Shown here: positions 55,371-63,590 of the stretch, in pieces
Position numbering within the stretch: position 1 is the stretch's first letter
How the letters are laid out: each line of letters opens with the position of its first letter
Assembly: GCA_004296455.1 (NCBI GenBank)
Contig: AP018280.1
Coordinates: 6,932,794-6,996,793 of the forward strand
Reading direction: 5' to 3'
Source of the DNA: Calothrix sp. NIES-4101
GTDB lineage: Bacteria > Cyanobacteriota > Cyanobacteriia > Cyanobacteriales > Nostocaceae
Length of the DNA: 64,000 nt
The notes under the pieces: generated by a model
The model's database searches: none
Told to the model about the DNA's origin: nothing
What the model saw: the letters and a program-made list of their open reading frames with translations, nothing else
Made by a program: the position numbers and the translations under genes

Positions 55371-55784
55371 AAGAAAAACCCCATAGCTTTCAGAGTTAGC
55401 TAGACATCAGTTTGCTGTCACAGGCACCCTGATAAAAATTGAGGTGGTCGTGTTGCCTTCAAACTTGCGTCTTTAGAACTAAATTTTGAAAATGCTAGGG
55501 TGCAAAGTCTCTCTCAATTTGATGAGGGTGAATGCCTACAAAGGGACTAGTTTTAGCCAGCAAGGCGAATAGCAACTTAGTAGATGCTGGAAATTGCTGG
55601 GAGTATAAGGTACTCATTTGTTAGTCTATTTGTATTCTTAGACAACCTCATTAGCATCTTTTAAGTGACAGTGCAACTTCAACTTCTTTAATCAAAAGGA
55701 ATTATAATTTCAGCTTAATTCCAGTTTAGCATTTTTACTATGCACTAGACTACAAATTTGAAACTTGAGTTTTTGTAAAGGGAC
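55371..55784. other. Intergenic region between two minus-strand genes
   Basis: 414 bp between rlmD and the RsbW-like gene, both on the minus strand. No gene is supported. It could contain a long leader of the RsbW-like gene, but I see no known riboswitch motif. Confidence 0.45.
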
Positions 55785-57161
55785 TCAATACCCCTTGTCC
55801 AACTGTGATAACACAAGAAATGCTGCAACTTCCACATGTGCTGTCTGAGGAAAGAAGTCAGCTGGTTGGACAAGCTTTAGCTTATATACTCCATCTTGAC
55901 AAAGTAATTTGAGGTCGCGTGCCAATGTGGCAACTTTGCAGCTAACATAAACAATTTGTTTGGGCTTAGATAACAACAAAGCTTCAATTACACTGCGATC
56001 GCAACCTTTACGCGGTGGGTCGAGAATAACAATATCAGGTTTGATATTCATATTTGGAAGTAACTCTTCAACCTTCCCAGGATGAAACTCGACATTCTTA
56101 ATGCCGTTATATTCGGCGTTTAACTTCGCTTGTTCCACCGCTTCTGGTTGTACTTCCAACCCCCAGGCGTAATTAACATGCTGTGCCAGTGGCAAAGTTA
56201 AGGTTCCAATGCCACAATAGGCATCGAGGAGATTTTCTTCACCACTTAGACCGAGTTCTAACTGAATTTGTTGCAATAAAGCCTCCGCCGTTTCGGTGTA
56301 AACCTGAAAAAACGTGTCGGGACGCACTTGAAATTTCAATCCGGCAAATTCTTCCCACAAGAAATTTCTGCCAACTAGACAGCGAGTGTCTCGCCCAAAG
56401 ATGACATTCGTGCGATCGCCATTCAGGTTTAACATCACTCCAACTAATGGGGGATAGCGGTCTAACCACTCTTGTGCAATAGCCGTAATATCTGGTATCA
56501 TTAGTTGTTTAACTACAAGCGTTAACAGTATTTCCCCTGTACGACGACCAATCCGCAAGCTCAAATGACGAATTAATCCAGTGTGGCGATTTTCGTCATA
56601 GGGTTGCCAACCTTGTTTTTGGATATCTTGTTTAATTTCCCGCAGCAACACATTTAAACGCTGGTCTTGTACAGGGCATTGATTTAAATTCACAATTTGA
56701 TGACTACCTTTTTGGTAATAGCCCGCAACTAAATTCCCCGTTGCTGATTTCCCTACCGGATAAGTCGCCTTATTGCGATAACCGAAAGAATCCCCCACCG
56801 CTAAAACCTGATTCACAGGTGGCGCTGCAAAACCTCCAATCCGTTCCAATGCTTGGATAACTTGATTGCGTTTAGCTTGTAATTGCAATTCATAATCAAT
56901 ATGCTGCCACTGACAGCCCCCGCATTTATCAGCCACAATGCAATTTGGACGAATACGGTGCCGAGATGGTTGTAATATTTCCTTAGCGATAGCATGAGCA
57001 AACTTGGGCTTCACGTGCAGCAAGCGGGCTTGAATGACATCCCCAGGTACCGTATCGGGAACAAATACAACCCGCTCACAACTACGTCCAACACCATCTC
57101 CAGTATCAGTTAAGTCGGTAATTTCAACTTCAATTAATTCGCCTTGCTGCCAAATAGTCAT
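55785..57161 (-). CDS. rlmD: 23S rRNA (uracil-C5)-methyltransferase, RlmD/RumA type
   Basis: A 458-residue RNA methyltransferase. An N-terminal TRAM domain (ELIEVEITDLTDTGDGVGRS) is followed by the [4Fe-4S] Cys set including CIVADKCGGC and a later CPVQ. The SAM motif is LLDAYCGIGTLTLPLA, VILDPPRKGCDRS follows, and SCKVATLARDL holds the nucleophile Cys. Bacterial cousins modify U1939 or U747; cyanobacteria usually have one such enzyme, so the exact target is not fixed. ATG 57161 is preferred over the upstream start at 57209. Confidence 0.92.
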   Translation of the reverse strand: MTIWQQGELIEVEITDLTDTGDGVGRSCERVVFVPDTVPGDVIQARLLHVKPKFAHAIAKEILQPSRHRIRPNCIVADKCGGCQWQHIDYELQLQAKRNQVIQALERIGGFAAPPVNQVLAVGDSFGYRNKATYPVGKSATGNLVAGYYQKGSHQIVNLNQCPVQDQRLNVLLREIKQDIQKQGWQPYDENRHTGLIRHLSLRIGRRTGEILLTLVVKQLMIPDITAIAQEWLDRYPPLVGVMLNLNGDRTNVIFGRDTRCLVGRNFLWEEFAGLKFQVRPDTFFQVYTETAEALLQQIQLELGLSGEENLLDAYCGIGTLTLPLAQHVNYAWGLEVQPEAVEQAKLNAEYNGIKNVEFHPGKVEELLPNMNIKPDIVILDPPRKGCDRSVIEALLLSKPKQIVYVSCKVATLARDLKLLCQDGVYKLKLVQPADFFPQTAHVEVAAFLVLSQLDKGY

Positions 57162-57622
57162 TTGTTTATTGGTTATATAGTTTAGTGATTGAGTTTTGGG
57201 CAATAGCACTCAGTAAAGCCTTCTCAACCCATGGTTTGGGTTTCCTGCACCTTCAGAACCAAAGGCATTGTGATGGGAGTTGAGAGGAGAGTTGCAAATC
57301 TTTATAAAGATTGCTCATCTAGAATCGCTAGATGTTGCATTGTAAAATATGTGTAGTTAACTAAAGTAAAATTTCTGCCTTGGGAAGCAGGGTAGCTGCC
57401 TGGATTGCGATTAGGTGACTAATTGCATAAAGGTTCGTAAAACAACCAGAGACGCTATGTAATGCCATGCTCAGATTTTGGAGACTCTTTGAGAGTAGCG
57501 AAAATACTGATGGTAAAGGCGGATGAGACAGGAAACCCGCACGATTATTTTGTAATTGGTGGTGGGTACTTCACAAAAAGCAAATATTATTTAATTAATG
57601 CGATCGCATTTCCTCATTAATC
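57162..57622. other. Divergent region between rlmD and apcD
   Basis: 461 bp holding the promoters of both genes. Small hairpins such as ACTCT-TTG-AGAGT near 57483-57495 could lie in an apcD leader. A HIP1 site overlaps 57600-57607. No open frame is supported. Confidence 0.5.
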
Positions 57623-58111
57623 ATGACCGTAGTAAGCCAAGTTATTCTCAAATCCGACGACGAACTGCGTTACCCCAGCAGTGGCGAACTCAGAAATATC
57701 AATGACTTTTTGAAAACCGGCGAACAAAGAGTTCGCATCGTCACCACCTTGTCGGAAAACGAAAAGAAAATTGTTCAAGAAGCAACTAAACAATTGTGGC
57801 GGAAACGTCCTGACTTTATTTCACCAGGAGGGAATGCTTACGGACAGCGTGAACGTGCCCAATGTATCCGCGATTTTGGCTGGTACTTGCGTCTCGTGAC
57901 TTATGGAGTCCTTGCTGGTGATAAAGAACCAATCGAAACAATTGGTCTTCTTGGCGCAAGGGAAATGTACAATTCCTTAGGTGTACCCCTAGCTGGAATG
58001 GTAGAAGCTATTAGCAGCCTCAAAAATGCCTCGCTGGAACTTTTAAACTCTGAAGATGCAGCTGAAACTGCGCCTTACTTTGATTACATCATTCAAGGTA
58101 TGTCGTCCTAA
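57623..58111 (+). CDS. apcD: Allophycocyanin alpha-B subunit
   Basis: A 162-residue phycobiliprotein. [20 protein letters not shown] and the central [12 protein letters not shown] are characteristic of ApcD. Cys81 ([14 protein letters not shown]) binds phycocyanobilin. ApcD is a terminal emitter of the phycobilisome core that passes energy mainly toward photosystem I. The gene stands apart from an apc operon, as is usual for apcD. A long hairpin follows at 58194-58251. Confidence 0.97.
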   Translation: MTVVSQVILKSDDELRYPSSGELRNINDFLKTGEQRVRIVTTLSENEKKIVQEATKQLWRKRPDFISPGGNAYGQRERAQCIRDFGWYLRLVTYGVLAGDKEPIETIGLLGAREMYNSLGVPLAGMVEAISSLKNASLELLNSEDAAETAPYFDYIIQGMSS

Positions 58112-58193
58112 CCTCAATGAATGCAATTAAAGAGTGAGTGTTCAGCTTTGGCACTATAAACACCCATAACATTCCCAATTATTAATTCTACCT

Positions 58194-58251
58194 CCCCACA
58201 TCTTGTGGTTATTCAGGCAGTAATCTGTCGAATGACTAACAAGCTGTGGGG
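58194..58251 (+). terminator. Long hairpin downstream of apcD
   Basis: CCCCACATCTTGT pairs with ACAAGCTGTGGGG (one mismatch) around a ~32-nt loop, followed by a short TTTTAT. It begins 83 bp after the apcD stop and is the likely apcD terminator. It lies downstream of the minus-strand small RNAs as well. Confidence 0.5.
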
Positions 58252-58334
58252 CAATTTTATGTAGTTAGGAATGGGGTATGGGACAAACAAAAGGTCGTAG
58301 TGTGAATTGCGAATTGGTATAATTCTAAATAAAC

Positions 58335-58410
58335 AAAAAACCGACAGTCTTGTGAAAGGCTGACGGCACTCAAGTGTGTTCCCTATTAATGACTCGGTTA
58401 GAGTTCAGTT
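58335..58410 (-). ncRNA. Tandem small RNA, copy 1
   Basis: A 76-nt unit read on the minus strand from AACTGAACTC (5' end near 58410) to a T6 tract (58335-58340). The 3' end is a GC-rich hairpin of the CCGTCAG...CTGTCGG type followed by T6, a standard intrinsic terminator. The central part GAGTCATTAATAGGGAACAC is identical in all three copies. GATACT (58417-58422 on plus) is the -10 candidate, six bases upstream. I cannot match it to a named small RNA from memory. Copy 1 has the most differences in the stem. Confidence 0.7.
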
Positions 58411-58416
58411 AAGCTG

Positions 58417-58422
58417 AGTATC
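58417..58422 (-). promoter_or_regulatory. -10 element of small RNA copy 1
   Basis: GATACT on the minus strand, six bases upstream of the conserved 5' end and 52 bases downstream of the CRP-type palindrome centre. Confidence 0.5.
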
Positions 58423-58465
58423 TCTAATTTCTCCGGTTGATCATAGGATTTAAATCCCAGCGAAC

Positions 58466-58481
58466 AGTGATTCTCGTCACT
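58466..58481. promoter_or_regulatory. CRP-type palindrome upstream of small RNA copy 1
   Basis: AGTGA-N6-TCACT, one base away from the CRP consensus in each arm. Its centre is about 64 bp upstream of the predicted start, as in the other two copies. Confidence 0.55.
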
Positions 58482-58560
58482 CAAGAGGAGAGGTAGAAGC
58501 TCAAAAGCAGCAACACGGGGAGTTTTGTATCACTGATACTTTCTGAATTGCAATATTTAA

Positions 58561-58660
58561 TATTGTTTCTCCAAAATCTGGCAACACATAAAATAAATCT
58601 CCGTGTCTCTCCATCTGTGCGTCCCCGCGTCACCATCTATTACTTTCTTTTGGATAATTT
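58561..58660 (-). repeat. Dispersed ~100-bp repeat, copy C (inverted)
   Basis: The inverted form of copies A and B: AATTATCCAAAAGAAAGTAA at one end and TTTTGGAGAAACAATA at the other when read on the minus strand. It lies between small RNA copies 1 and 2. Confidence 0.8.
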
Positions 58661-58808
58661 AAGTCGTTGCGATCGCAGCAATAACCCCAACAGGGTTTAA
58701 ACCTCTGCGGAAATTACTGATTTTTTACGTGAAAGAATCTTATATACTAGCTTCCTAAGTTTGATCCCTGAAATGTGGCACATCGCTACCAAGTCTTAGG
58801 GCAAAAAC

Positions 58809-58884
58809 AAAAAACCGACAGCCTTTTGAAAGACTGACGGCGCTTAAGTGTGTTCCCTATTAATGACTCGGCTAGAGTTCAGTT
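58809..58884 (-). ncRNA. Tandem small RNA, copy 2
   Basis: A 76-nt unit with the same start (AACTGAACTCTAGCC), core and 3' hairpin plus T6 (58809-58814) as copies 1 and 3. It differs from copy 3 at only about four positions. The AATAAT -10 candidate is at 58892-58897 and a perfect TGTGA-N6-TCACA is further upstream, so it should be transcribed independently. Confidence 0.75.
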
Positions 58885-58891
58885 ATTTTTG

Positions 58892-58897
58892 ATTATT
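58892..58897 (-). promoter_or_regulatory. -10 element of small RNA copy 2
   Basis: AATAAT on the minus strand, seven bases upstream of the conserved 5' end. Confidence 0.5.
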
Positions 58898-58941
58898 CCA
58901 GTGCTGAGAAGACAAAGAGACGATCTTCATCAATACTTTAG

Positions 58942-58957
58942 TGTGATTCTTGTCACA
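58942..58957. promoter_or_regulatory. CRP-type operator upstream of small RNA copy 2
   Basis: A perfect TGTGA-TTCTTG-TCACA palindrome. Its centre is 53 bases upstream of the -10 hexamer, near -64 relative to the predicted start, compatible with class I activation. Confidence 0.7.
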
Positions 58958-59014
58958 ACACAAATGCAACAACATCTGTTCTGACTTTATTGATGGGCAA
59001 AGGGCTGTAAAAAC

Positions 59015-59090
59015 AAAAAACCGACAGCCTCTTGAAAGACTGACGGCGTTTAAATGTGTTCCCTATTAATGACTCGGCTAGAGTTCAGTT
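59015..59090 (-). ncRNA. Tandem small RNA, copy 3
   Basis: A 76-nt unit from AACTGAACTCTAGCC (near 59090) to T6 (59015-59020), with the same core and terminator hairpin. The CATAAT -10 candidate is at 59097-59102 and a perfect CRP-type palindrome at 59146-59161. It lies closest to purL, which is divergent. Confidence 0.75.
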
Positions 59091-59096
59091 GGTTAC

Positions 59097-59102
59097 ATTA
59101 TG
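59097..59102 (-). promoter_or_regulatory. -10 element of small RNA copy 3
   Basis: CATAAT on the minus strand, six bases upstream of the conserved 5' end. Confidence 0.5.
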
Positions 59103-59145
59103 ACTTTTTCACCCTGAAAGGTGTACGATCCTTATCAAGTAATTA

Positions 59146-59161
59146 TGTGATTTTCATCACA
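59146..59161. promoter_or_regulatory. CRP-type operator upstream of small RNA copy 3
   Basis: A perfect TGTGA-TTTTCA-TCACA palindrome, centred 52 bases upstream of the -10 hexamer. It also lies about 150 bp upstream of purL on the other strand. Confidence 0.7.
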
Positions 59162-59306
59162 AGCTATTTATGTTGACTATCTAGCCAAAATTTTTTTATC
59201 CCCACATCTTGATTCCAAAATTGCGATCGCAACTGCTTGACTTTGACTAGAGGAATGGGTCAGAAGCCGATAAAATATTTTTCTATCCCTTTGGTGCATT
59301 GTAAAC

Positions 59307-61664
59307 ATGACCGTTTCCTCACAACCTCCGTTTTCTCCCCAGGAAATCGCATCGGAAGGCATTAAACCTGAAGAATACCAAGATATAGTCCAACGATTAG
59401 GTCGCCATCCCAATAAAGCCGAACTGGGTATGTTTGGTGTCATGTGGTCAGAACATTGTTGTTACAAGAATTCTCGACCATTATTAAAGCAATTCCCCAC
59501 CACGGGTAAACGTATTCTCGTTGGCCCCGGCGAAAATGCAGGCGTTGTAGACTTGGGTGATGGCTTACAACTAGCATTTAAAATTGAATCCCATAACCAT
59601 CCCTCAGCAGTCGAACCGTTTCAAGGAGCAGCTACAGGTGTTGGAGGCATACTGCGAGATATTTTTACCATGGGTGCGCGTCCCATTGCGATTTTAAATT
59701 CACTGCGATTCGGCTCATTAGAGGATTCCCGAACCCAAAGACTTTTCCAGGGAGTTGTTGCTGGTATTTCCCACTACGGCAATTGTGTTGGGGTTCCCAC
59801 TGTTGGGGGTGAAGTTTATTTTGACCCCGCCTATTCGGGAAATCCCCTGGTGAATGTGATGGCGCTGGGGTTGATGGAAACAGCCGAAATTGTCAAGTCC
59901 GGGGCTTCTGGCTACGGGAATCCGGTATTATATGTGGGCTCCACAACTGGACGCGATGGCATGGGTGGTGCCAGCTTTGCCAGCGCCGAACTTAGCGATG
60001 AATCAATGGACGATCGCCCAGCCGTACAAGTTGGTGATCCATTTTTGGAAAAGTCACTGATTGAAGCTTGTTTAGAAGCTTTTAAAACAGGTGCAGTTGT
60101 CGCCGCCCAGGATATGGGTGCTGCGGGTATTACTTGTTCGACATCGGAAATGGCTGCTAAAGGTGGAGTTGGGGTTGAATTCGATTTAGATAAAATTCCC
60201 GCACGAGAATTCGGTATGGTGCCTTATGAATATCTGCTTTCGGAGTCGCAGGAGCGGATGTTATTTGTGGCACACAAAGGGCGCGAGCAGGAATTAATTG
60301 ATATTTTCCACCGTTGGGGTTTGCAAGCAGTTGTCGCGGGGACCGTGATTTCAGAACCAATTGTGAGAATATTCTTCCAAGGAGAAATTGCGGCCGAGAT
60401 TCCCGCAACTGCATTGTCAGAAAATACTCCTTTGTATGAGCGAGAAGTATTAACAGAAGCCCCAGAATATGCTCGTCAAGCGTGGGAATGGACAGCCGAT
60501 TTATTGCCCAGTTGTACTGTCAAGGGAATCGAAATTAATGGCGACTGGCACAGTTGGAATGATGTGTTATTTACTTTGCTCGATACCCCGACAATTGCCT
60601 CGAAGCGTTGGGTTTATCGCCAATATGACCATCAAGTCCAGAATAATACGGTACTTATGCCTGGCGGAGCCGATGCGGCAGTGATTCGCTTACGCCCATT
60701 AGAACCGGGAGAGACGAAACATACCGCATCTGTAACGAAAGCTGTTGCCGCAACTGTAGATTGTAATCCCCGTTACGTGTATCTTGACCCTTATGAGGGT
60801 GCCAAGGCTGTTGTGGCTGAGGCGGCACGTAATTTATCTTGTGTGGGTGCAGAACCGTTGGCGGTGACGGATAATCTAAATTTCGGCAGCCCTGAAAAAC
60901 CAATTGGTTACTGGCAATTGGCAGAAGCTTGTCGGGGGTTGGCGGCAGGCTGCCGTGAACTGGAGACTCCTGTGACGGGTGGAAATGTCTCTTTGTATAA
61001 TGAGACGCTGGATTCCCAGGGAAATCCCCAACCAATTTATCCAACTCCAGTGGTGGGTATGGTTGGTTTAATCAATGATTTATCGAAAATTTGTGGCCAA
61101 GGGTGGAAAAATGTCGGTGATGCAATTTACTTGCTAGGTGTATCTGGAGAATCCCCAGTTGCATTGGGTGCATCTGAATATTTAGCAACCATTCACAACA
61201 CCGTTGCCGGGAAACCTCCCCGCGTTGATTTTGATTTAGAACGTCGGGTACAAAAAGCTTGCCGTCAAGGAATTGCCCAAGGCTGGGTAAGTTCTGCCCA
61301 TGATTGTGCCGAAGGTGGTTTAATTGTAGCGATCGCCGAAGCTTGTATCAGTAACAATTTGGGCGCAGAAATCACACTAGATTTACCCGCAAACTTATCC
61401 AATTGCCGTTGGGATGAAGTTTTATTTGGCGAGGCGGGTGCCAGAATTTTGGTTTCTGTATCTCCAGAAAAACAAGCCGCTTGGGAAGATTACCTCCAAC
61501 AAAACCTCGAAAATAAATGGCAAAAAATCGGCAAGGTTGGTAATTGCGACAATGGTTTGCGGGTTTTAACGGCAGATAACCAAGCTGCGATCGCAGTTAG
61601 GATGGAAGAAATGTCAGAAAAATTTTTCCAGGCGATCGAGCGTCGATTAATTTTAGAGTCCTGA
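59307..61664 (+). CDS. purL: Phosphoribosylformylglycinamidine synthase subunit PurL
   Basis: A 785-residue small-type Pur[27 protein letters not shown] and [20 protein letters not shown] are the ATP/substrate motifs, and the second half repeats the AIRS fold ([25 protein letters not shown]). It acts with PurQ and PurS to make FGAM in purine synthesis. ATG 59307 starts it. purF follows on the same strand after ~250 bp, so purine genes cluster here. Confidence 0.97.
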   Translation: MTVSSQPPFSPQEIASEGIKPEEYQDIVQRLGRHPNKAELGMFGVMWSEHCCYKNSRPLLKQFPTTGKRILVGPGENAGVVDLGDGLQLAFKIESHNHPSAVEPFQGAATGVGGILRDIFTMGARPIAILNSLRFGSLEDSRTQRLFQGVVAGISHYGNCVGVPTVGGEVYFDPAYSGNPLVNVMALGLMETAEIVKSGASGYGNPVLYVGSTTGRDGMGGASFASAELSDESMDDRPAVQVGDPFLEKSLIEACLEAFKTGAVVAAQDMGAAGITCSTSEMAAKGGVGVEFDLDKIPAREFGMVPYEYLLSESQERMLFVAHKGREQELIDIFHRWGLQAVVAGTVISEPIVRIFFQGEIAAEIPATALSENTPLYEREVLTEAPEYARQAWEWTADLLPSCTVKGIEINGDWHSWNDVLFTLLDTPTIASKRWVYRQYDHQVQNNTVLMPGGADAAVIRLRPLEPGETKHTASVTKAVAATVDCNPRYVYLDPYEGAKAVVAEAARNLSCVGAEPLAVTDNLNFGSPEKPIGYWQLAEACRGLAAGCRELETPVTGGNVSLYNETLDSQGNPQPIYPTPVVGMVGLINDLSKICGQGWKNVGDAIYLLGVSGESPVALGASEYLATIHNTVAGKPPRVDFDLERRVQKACRQGIAQGWVSSAHDCAEGGLIVAIAEACISNNLGAEITLDLPANLSNCRWDEVLFGEAGARILVSVSPEKQAAWEDYLQQNLENKWQKIGKVGNCDNGLRVLTADNQAAIAVRMEEMSEKFFQAIERRLILES

Positions 61665-61918
61665 GTAGAAAGTGTGAGGTGCTGAGTAAATAACACTTAC
61701 GATTGAAGAGTCAGCAGTGGAGAATGAGAATTAACTACTCACTACTCAGCACTTCCCCACTAAAATCTGAAAACTTATTATTCCTCTATGAGCATAAATA
61801 CGCTACTGTTTTAATGGGCGGTTAAGAAATATTTAAAAATTCTACTTCTATCCAGCGACATAAATCTGACACCATTCCAGTGACTCGACACCCTCATGCA
61901 TCAGGAGCAGACCTAGCA

Positions 61919-63403
61919 ATGAATCCCGACCATCCCGTCACTCTGGATTTAGACAATCAATCAAATCATCAGGAAGAAAGACCAGATAAGCCAGAGGAAG
62001 CTTGTGGCGTTTTTGGCATCTACGCGCCCGGTGAAGACGTTGCCAAGCTAACTTACTTCGGTTTGTATGCACTACAACACCGGGGTCAAGAATCGGCTGG
62101 TATTGCCACATTTGCAGGCGACGAGGTTCATTTGCACAAAGACATGGGCTTAGTCTCCCAAGTCTTTAATGAATCGGTTTTAAGCCAATTACCTGGCACA
62201 ATTGGTGTTGGTCACACGCGCTATTCGACTACTGGTTCTAGCCGCAAAGTTAATGCTCAACCTGCGGTTGTCAATACCCGATTAGGTAAAATAGCTCTAG
62301 CACACAACGGTAATTTAGTCAATACCGTAAAATTGCGCGAAGAATTGGTTAAGGACAGCATTAACCTAGTGACGACGACCGATTCCGAGATGATAGCCTA
62401 TGCGATCGCACAACAAATCAACGCCGGTTCAGATTGGTTAGATGGGGCAATTCAGGCATTCCATCGCTGTCAAGGTGCATTTAGCCTAGTAATAGGTACT
62501 CCTGTAGGGGTGATGGGTGTACGCGATCCCAACGGGATTCGTCCGCTTGTGATTGGCACCTATGGCGAAAATCCAGTTCGCTATGTCTTGGCTTCCGAGA
62601 CTTGTGGTTTAGATATTATTGGTGCGGATTATTTGCGGGATGTCGAACCTGGTGAGGTTGTTTGGATTACTGAAACTGGTTTAGCATCATATCATTGGAG
62701 CCAGCAGCCCGAAAAGAAACTGTGCGTCTTTGAAATGATCTATTTTGCTCGCCCCGATAGCTTAATGCACAACGAGACGTTATACAGTTATCGGATGCGC
62801 TTGGGACGAAGACTGGCACGAGAGTCTCCAGTAGATGCAGACATTGTATTTGGTGTACCCGATTCAGGTATACCAGCTGCGATCGGATATTCACAAGCAT
62901 CGGGTGTCACCTATGCTGAGGGGTTGATCAAAAACCGTTATGTTGGACGTACTTTTATTCAGCCAACCCAAGCGATGCGTGAATCGGGCATCAAAATGAA
63001 ATTGAACCCGCTTAAAGACGTGTTAACTGGGAAAAGGGTGATAATTATCGATGACTCAATCGTCAGAGGAACAACAAGCCGCAAATTAGTCAAAGCCTTG
63101 CGTGACGCAGGTGCAGTCGAAGTTCATATGCTCATTTCCTCCCCTCCCGTCACTCATCCTTGCTTTTACGGCATTGATACGGATACCCAGGATCAATTAA
63201 TAGCAGCCCGAATGTCTGTTCAAGAAATTGCCAACCAACTCGAAGTTGATAGTCTAGCTTATTTGTCTTGGGAAGGGATGTTAGAAGAAACCAGGGAAAA
63301 TACCAATAATTTCTGTTCGGCTTGTTTTACCGGTAATTATCCCGTTGCAATTCCGGAACAAGTGAAGCGTTCTAAATTAATGTTGGAAAAAGCAACAGTT
63401 TAG
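61919..63403 (+). CDS. purF: Amidophosphoribosyltransferase (first step of purine synthesis)
   Basis: A 494-residue enzyme. A short propeptide precedes the catalytic Cys29 (EEACGVFGIYAPG), the N-terminal nucleophile after processing. RGQESAGIA and HNGNLVN complete the glutaminase domain. The PRPP loop is VIIIDDSIVRGTTS, and NNFCSACFTG holds Cys ligands of the [4Fe-4S] cluster seen in the B. subtilis type. It transfers glutamine ammonia to PRPP. ATG 61919 with AGGAG upstream is preferred; GTG 61880 would add 13 residues. Confidence 0.96.
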   Translation: MNPDHPVTLDLDNQSNHQEERPDKPEEACGVFGIYAPGEDVAKLTYFGLYALQHRGQESAGIATFAGDEVHLHKDMGLVSQVFNESVLSQLPGTIGVGHTRYSTTGSSRKVNAQPAVVNTRLGKIALAHNGNLVNTVKLREELVKDSINLVTTTDSEMIAYAIAQQINAGSDWLDGAIQAFHRCQGAFSLVIGTPVGVMGVRDPNGIRPLVIGTYGENPVRYVLASETCGLDIIGADYLRDVEPGEVVWITETGLASYHWSQQPEKKLCVFEMIYFARPDSLMHNETLYSYRMRLGRRLARESPVDADIVFGVPDSGIPAAIGYSQASGVTYAEGLIKNRYVGRTFIQPTQAMRESGIKMKLNPLKDVLTGKRVIIIDDSIVRGTTSRKLVKALRDAGAVEVHMLISSPPVTHPCFYGIDTDTQDQLIAARMSVQEIANQLEVDSLAYLSWEGMLEETRENTNNFCSACFTGNYPVAIPEQVKRSKLMLEKATV

Positions 63404-63414
63404 ATTTTAAAGTT

Positions 63415-63445
63415 TGTAGAGACATTGCAATGCAATGTCTCTACA
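63415..63445 (+). repeat. 31-bp palindrome downstream of purF, possible terminator
   Basis: TGTAGAGACATTGCA and TGCAATGTCTCTACA form a nearly perfect palindrome 12 bp after the purF stop. Similar GTAGAGAC palindromes are common dispersed elements in Nostocales. It may end the purF transcript. Confidence 0.7.
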
Positions 63446-63590
63446 TTTGCAATTGCAAGCAAAGATTCCATCCCCAATGATCCGGCAATTAGGTAATACT
63501 CATAATCGAAAACCTGGAATTGCAAGGTTTAATTTTATTTTGTGATTCCGTGTTATGTATTTTTGGTTTTGTATTTTTTGCAATTTTGTC

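Larger units (their letters stand above)
58252..59306. other. Intergenic array with three small-RNA units
   Basis: The gap between the apcD terminator and purL has no protein gene I support. It carries three near-identical 76-nt minus-strand units with their own -10 elements and CRP-type palindromes, and one dispersed repeat. Confidence 0.7.

Noticed and set aside
55371-55784. Riboswitch upstream of the RsbW-like gene
   Set aside because: The long leader is suggestive but none of the known cobalamin, TPP, glycine or glutamine riboswitch motifs is visible.
58335-59090. CRISPR array made of the three 76-nt repeats
   Set aside because: Repeats are far too long, spacing is uneven (about 474 and 206 bp), each carries a terminator hairpin and there are no cas genes.
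58335-59090. Plus-strand transcription of the same repeats
   Set aside because: On the plus strand the hairpin comes first without a T-tract; the T6 and the promoter order fit only the minus strand.
59177-59443. 88-codon minus-strand open frame over the purL start
   Set aside because: It overlaps the purL start on the opposite strand and has no family marks.
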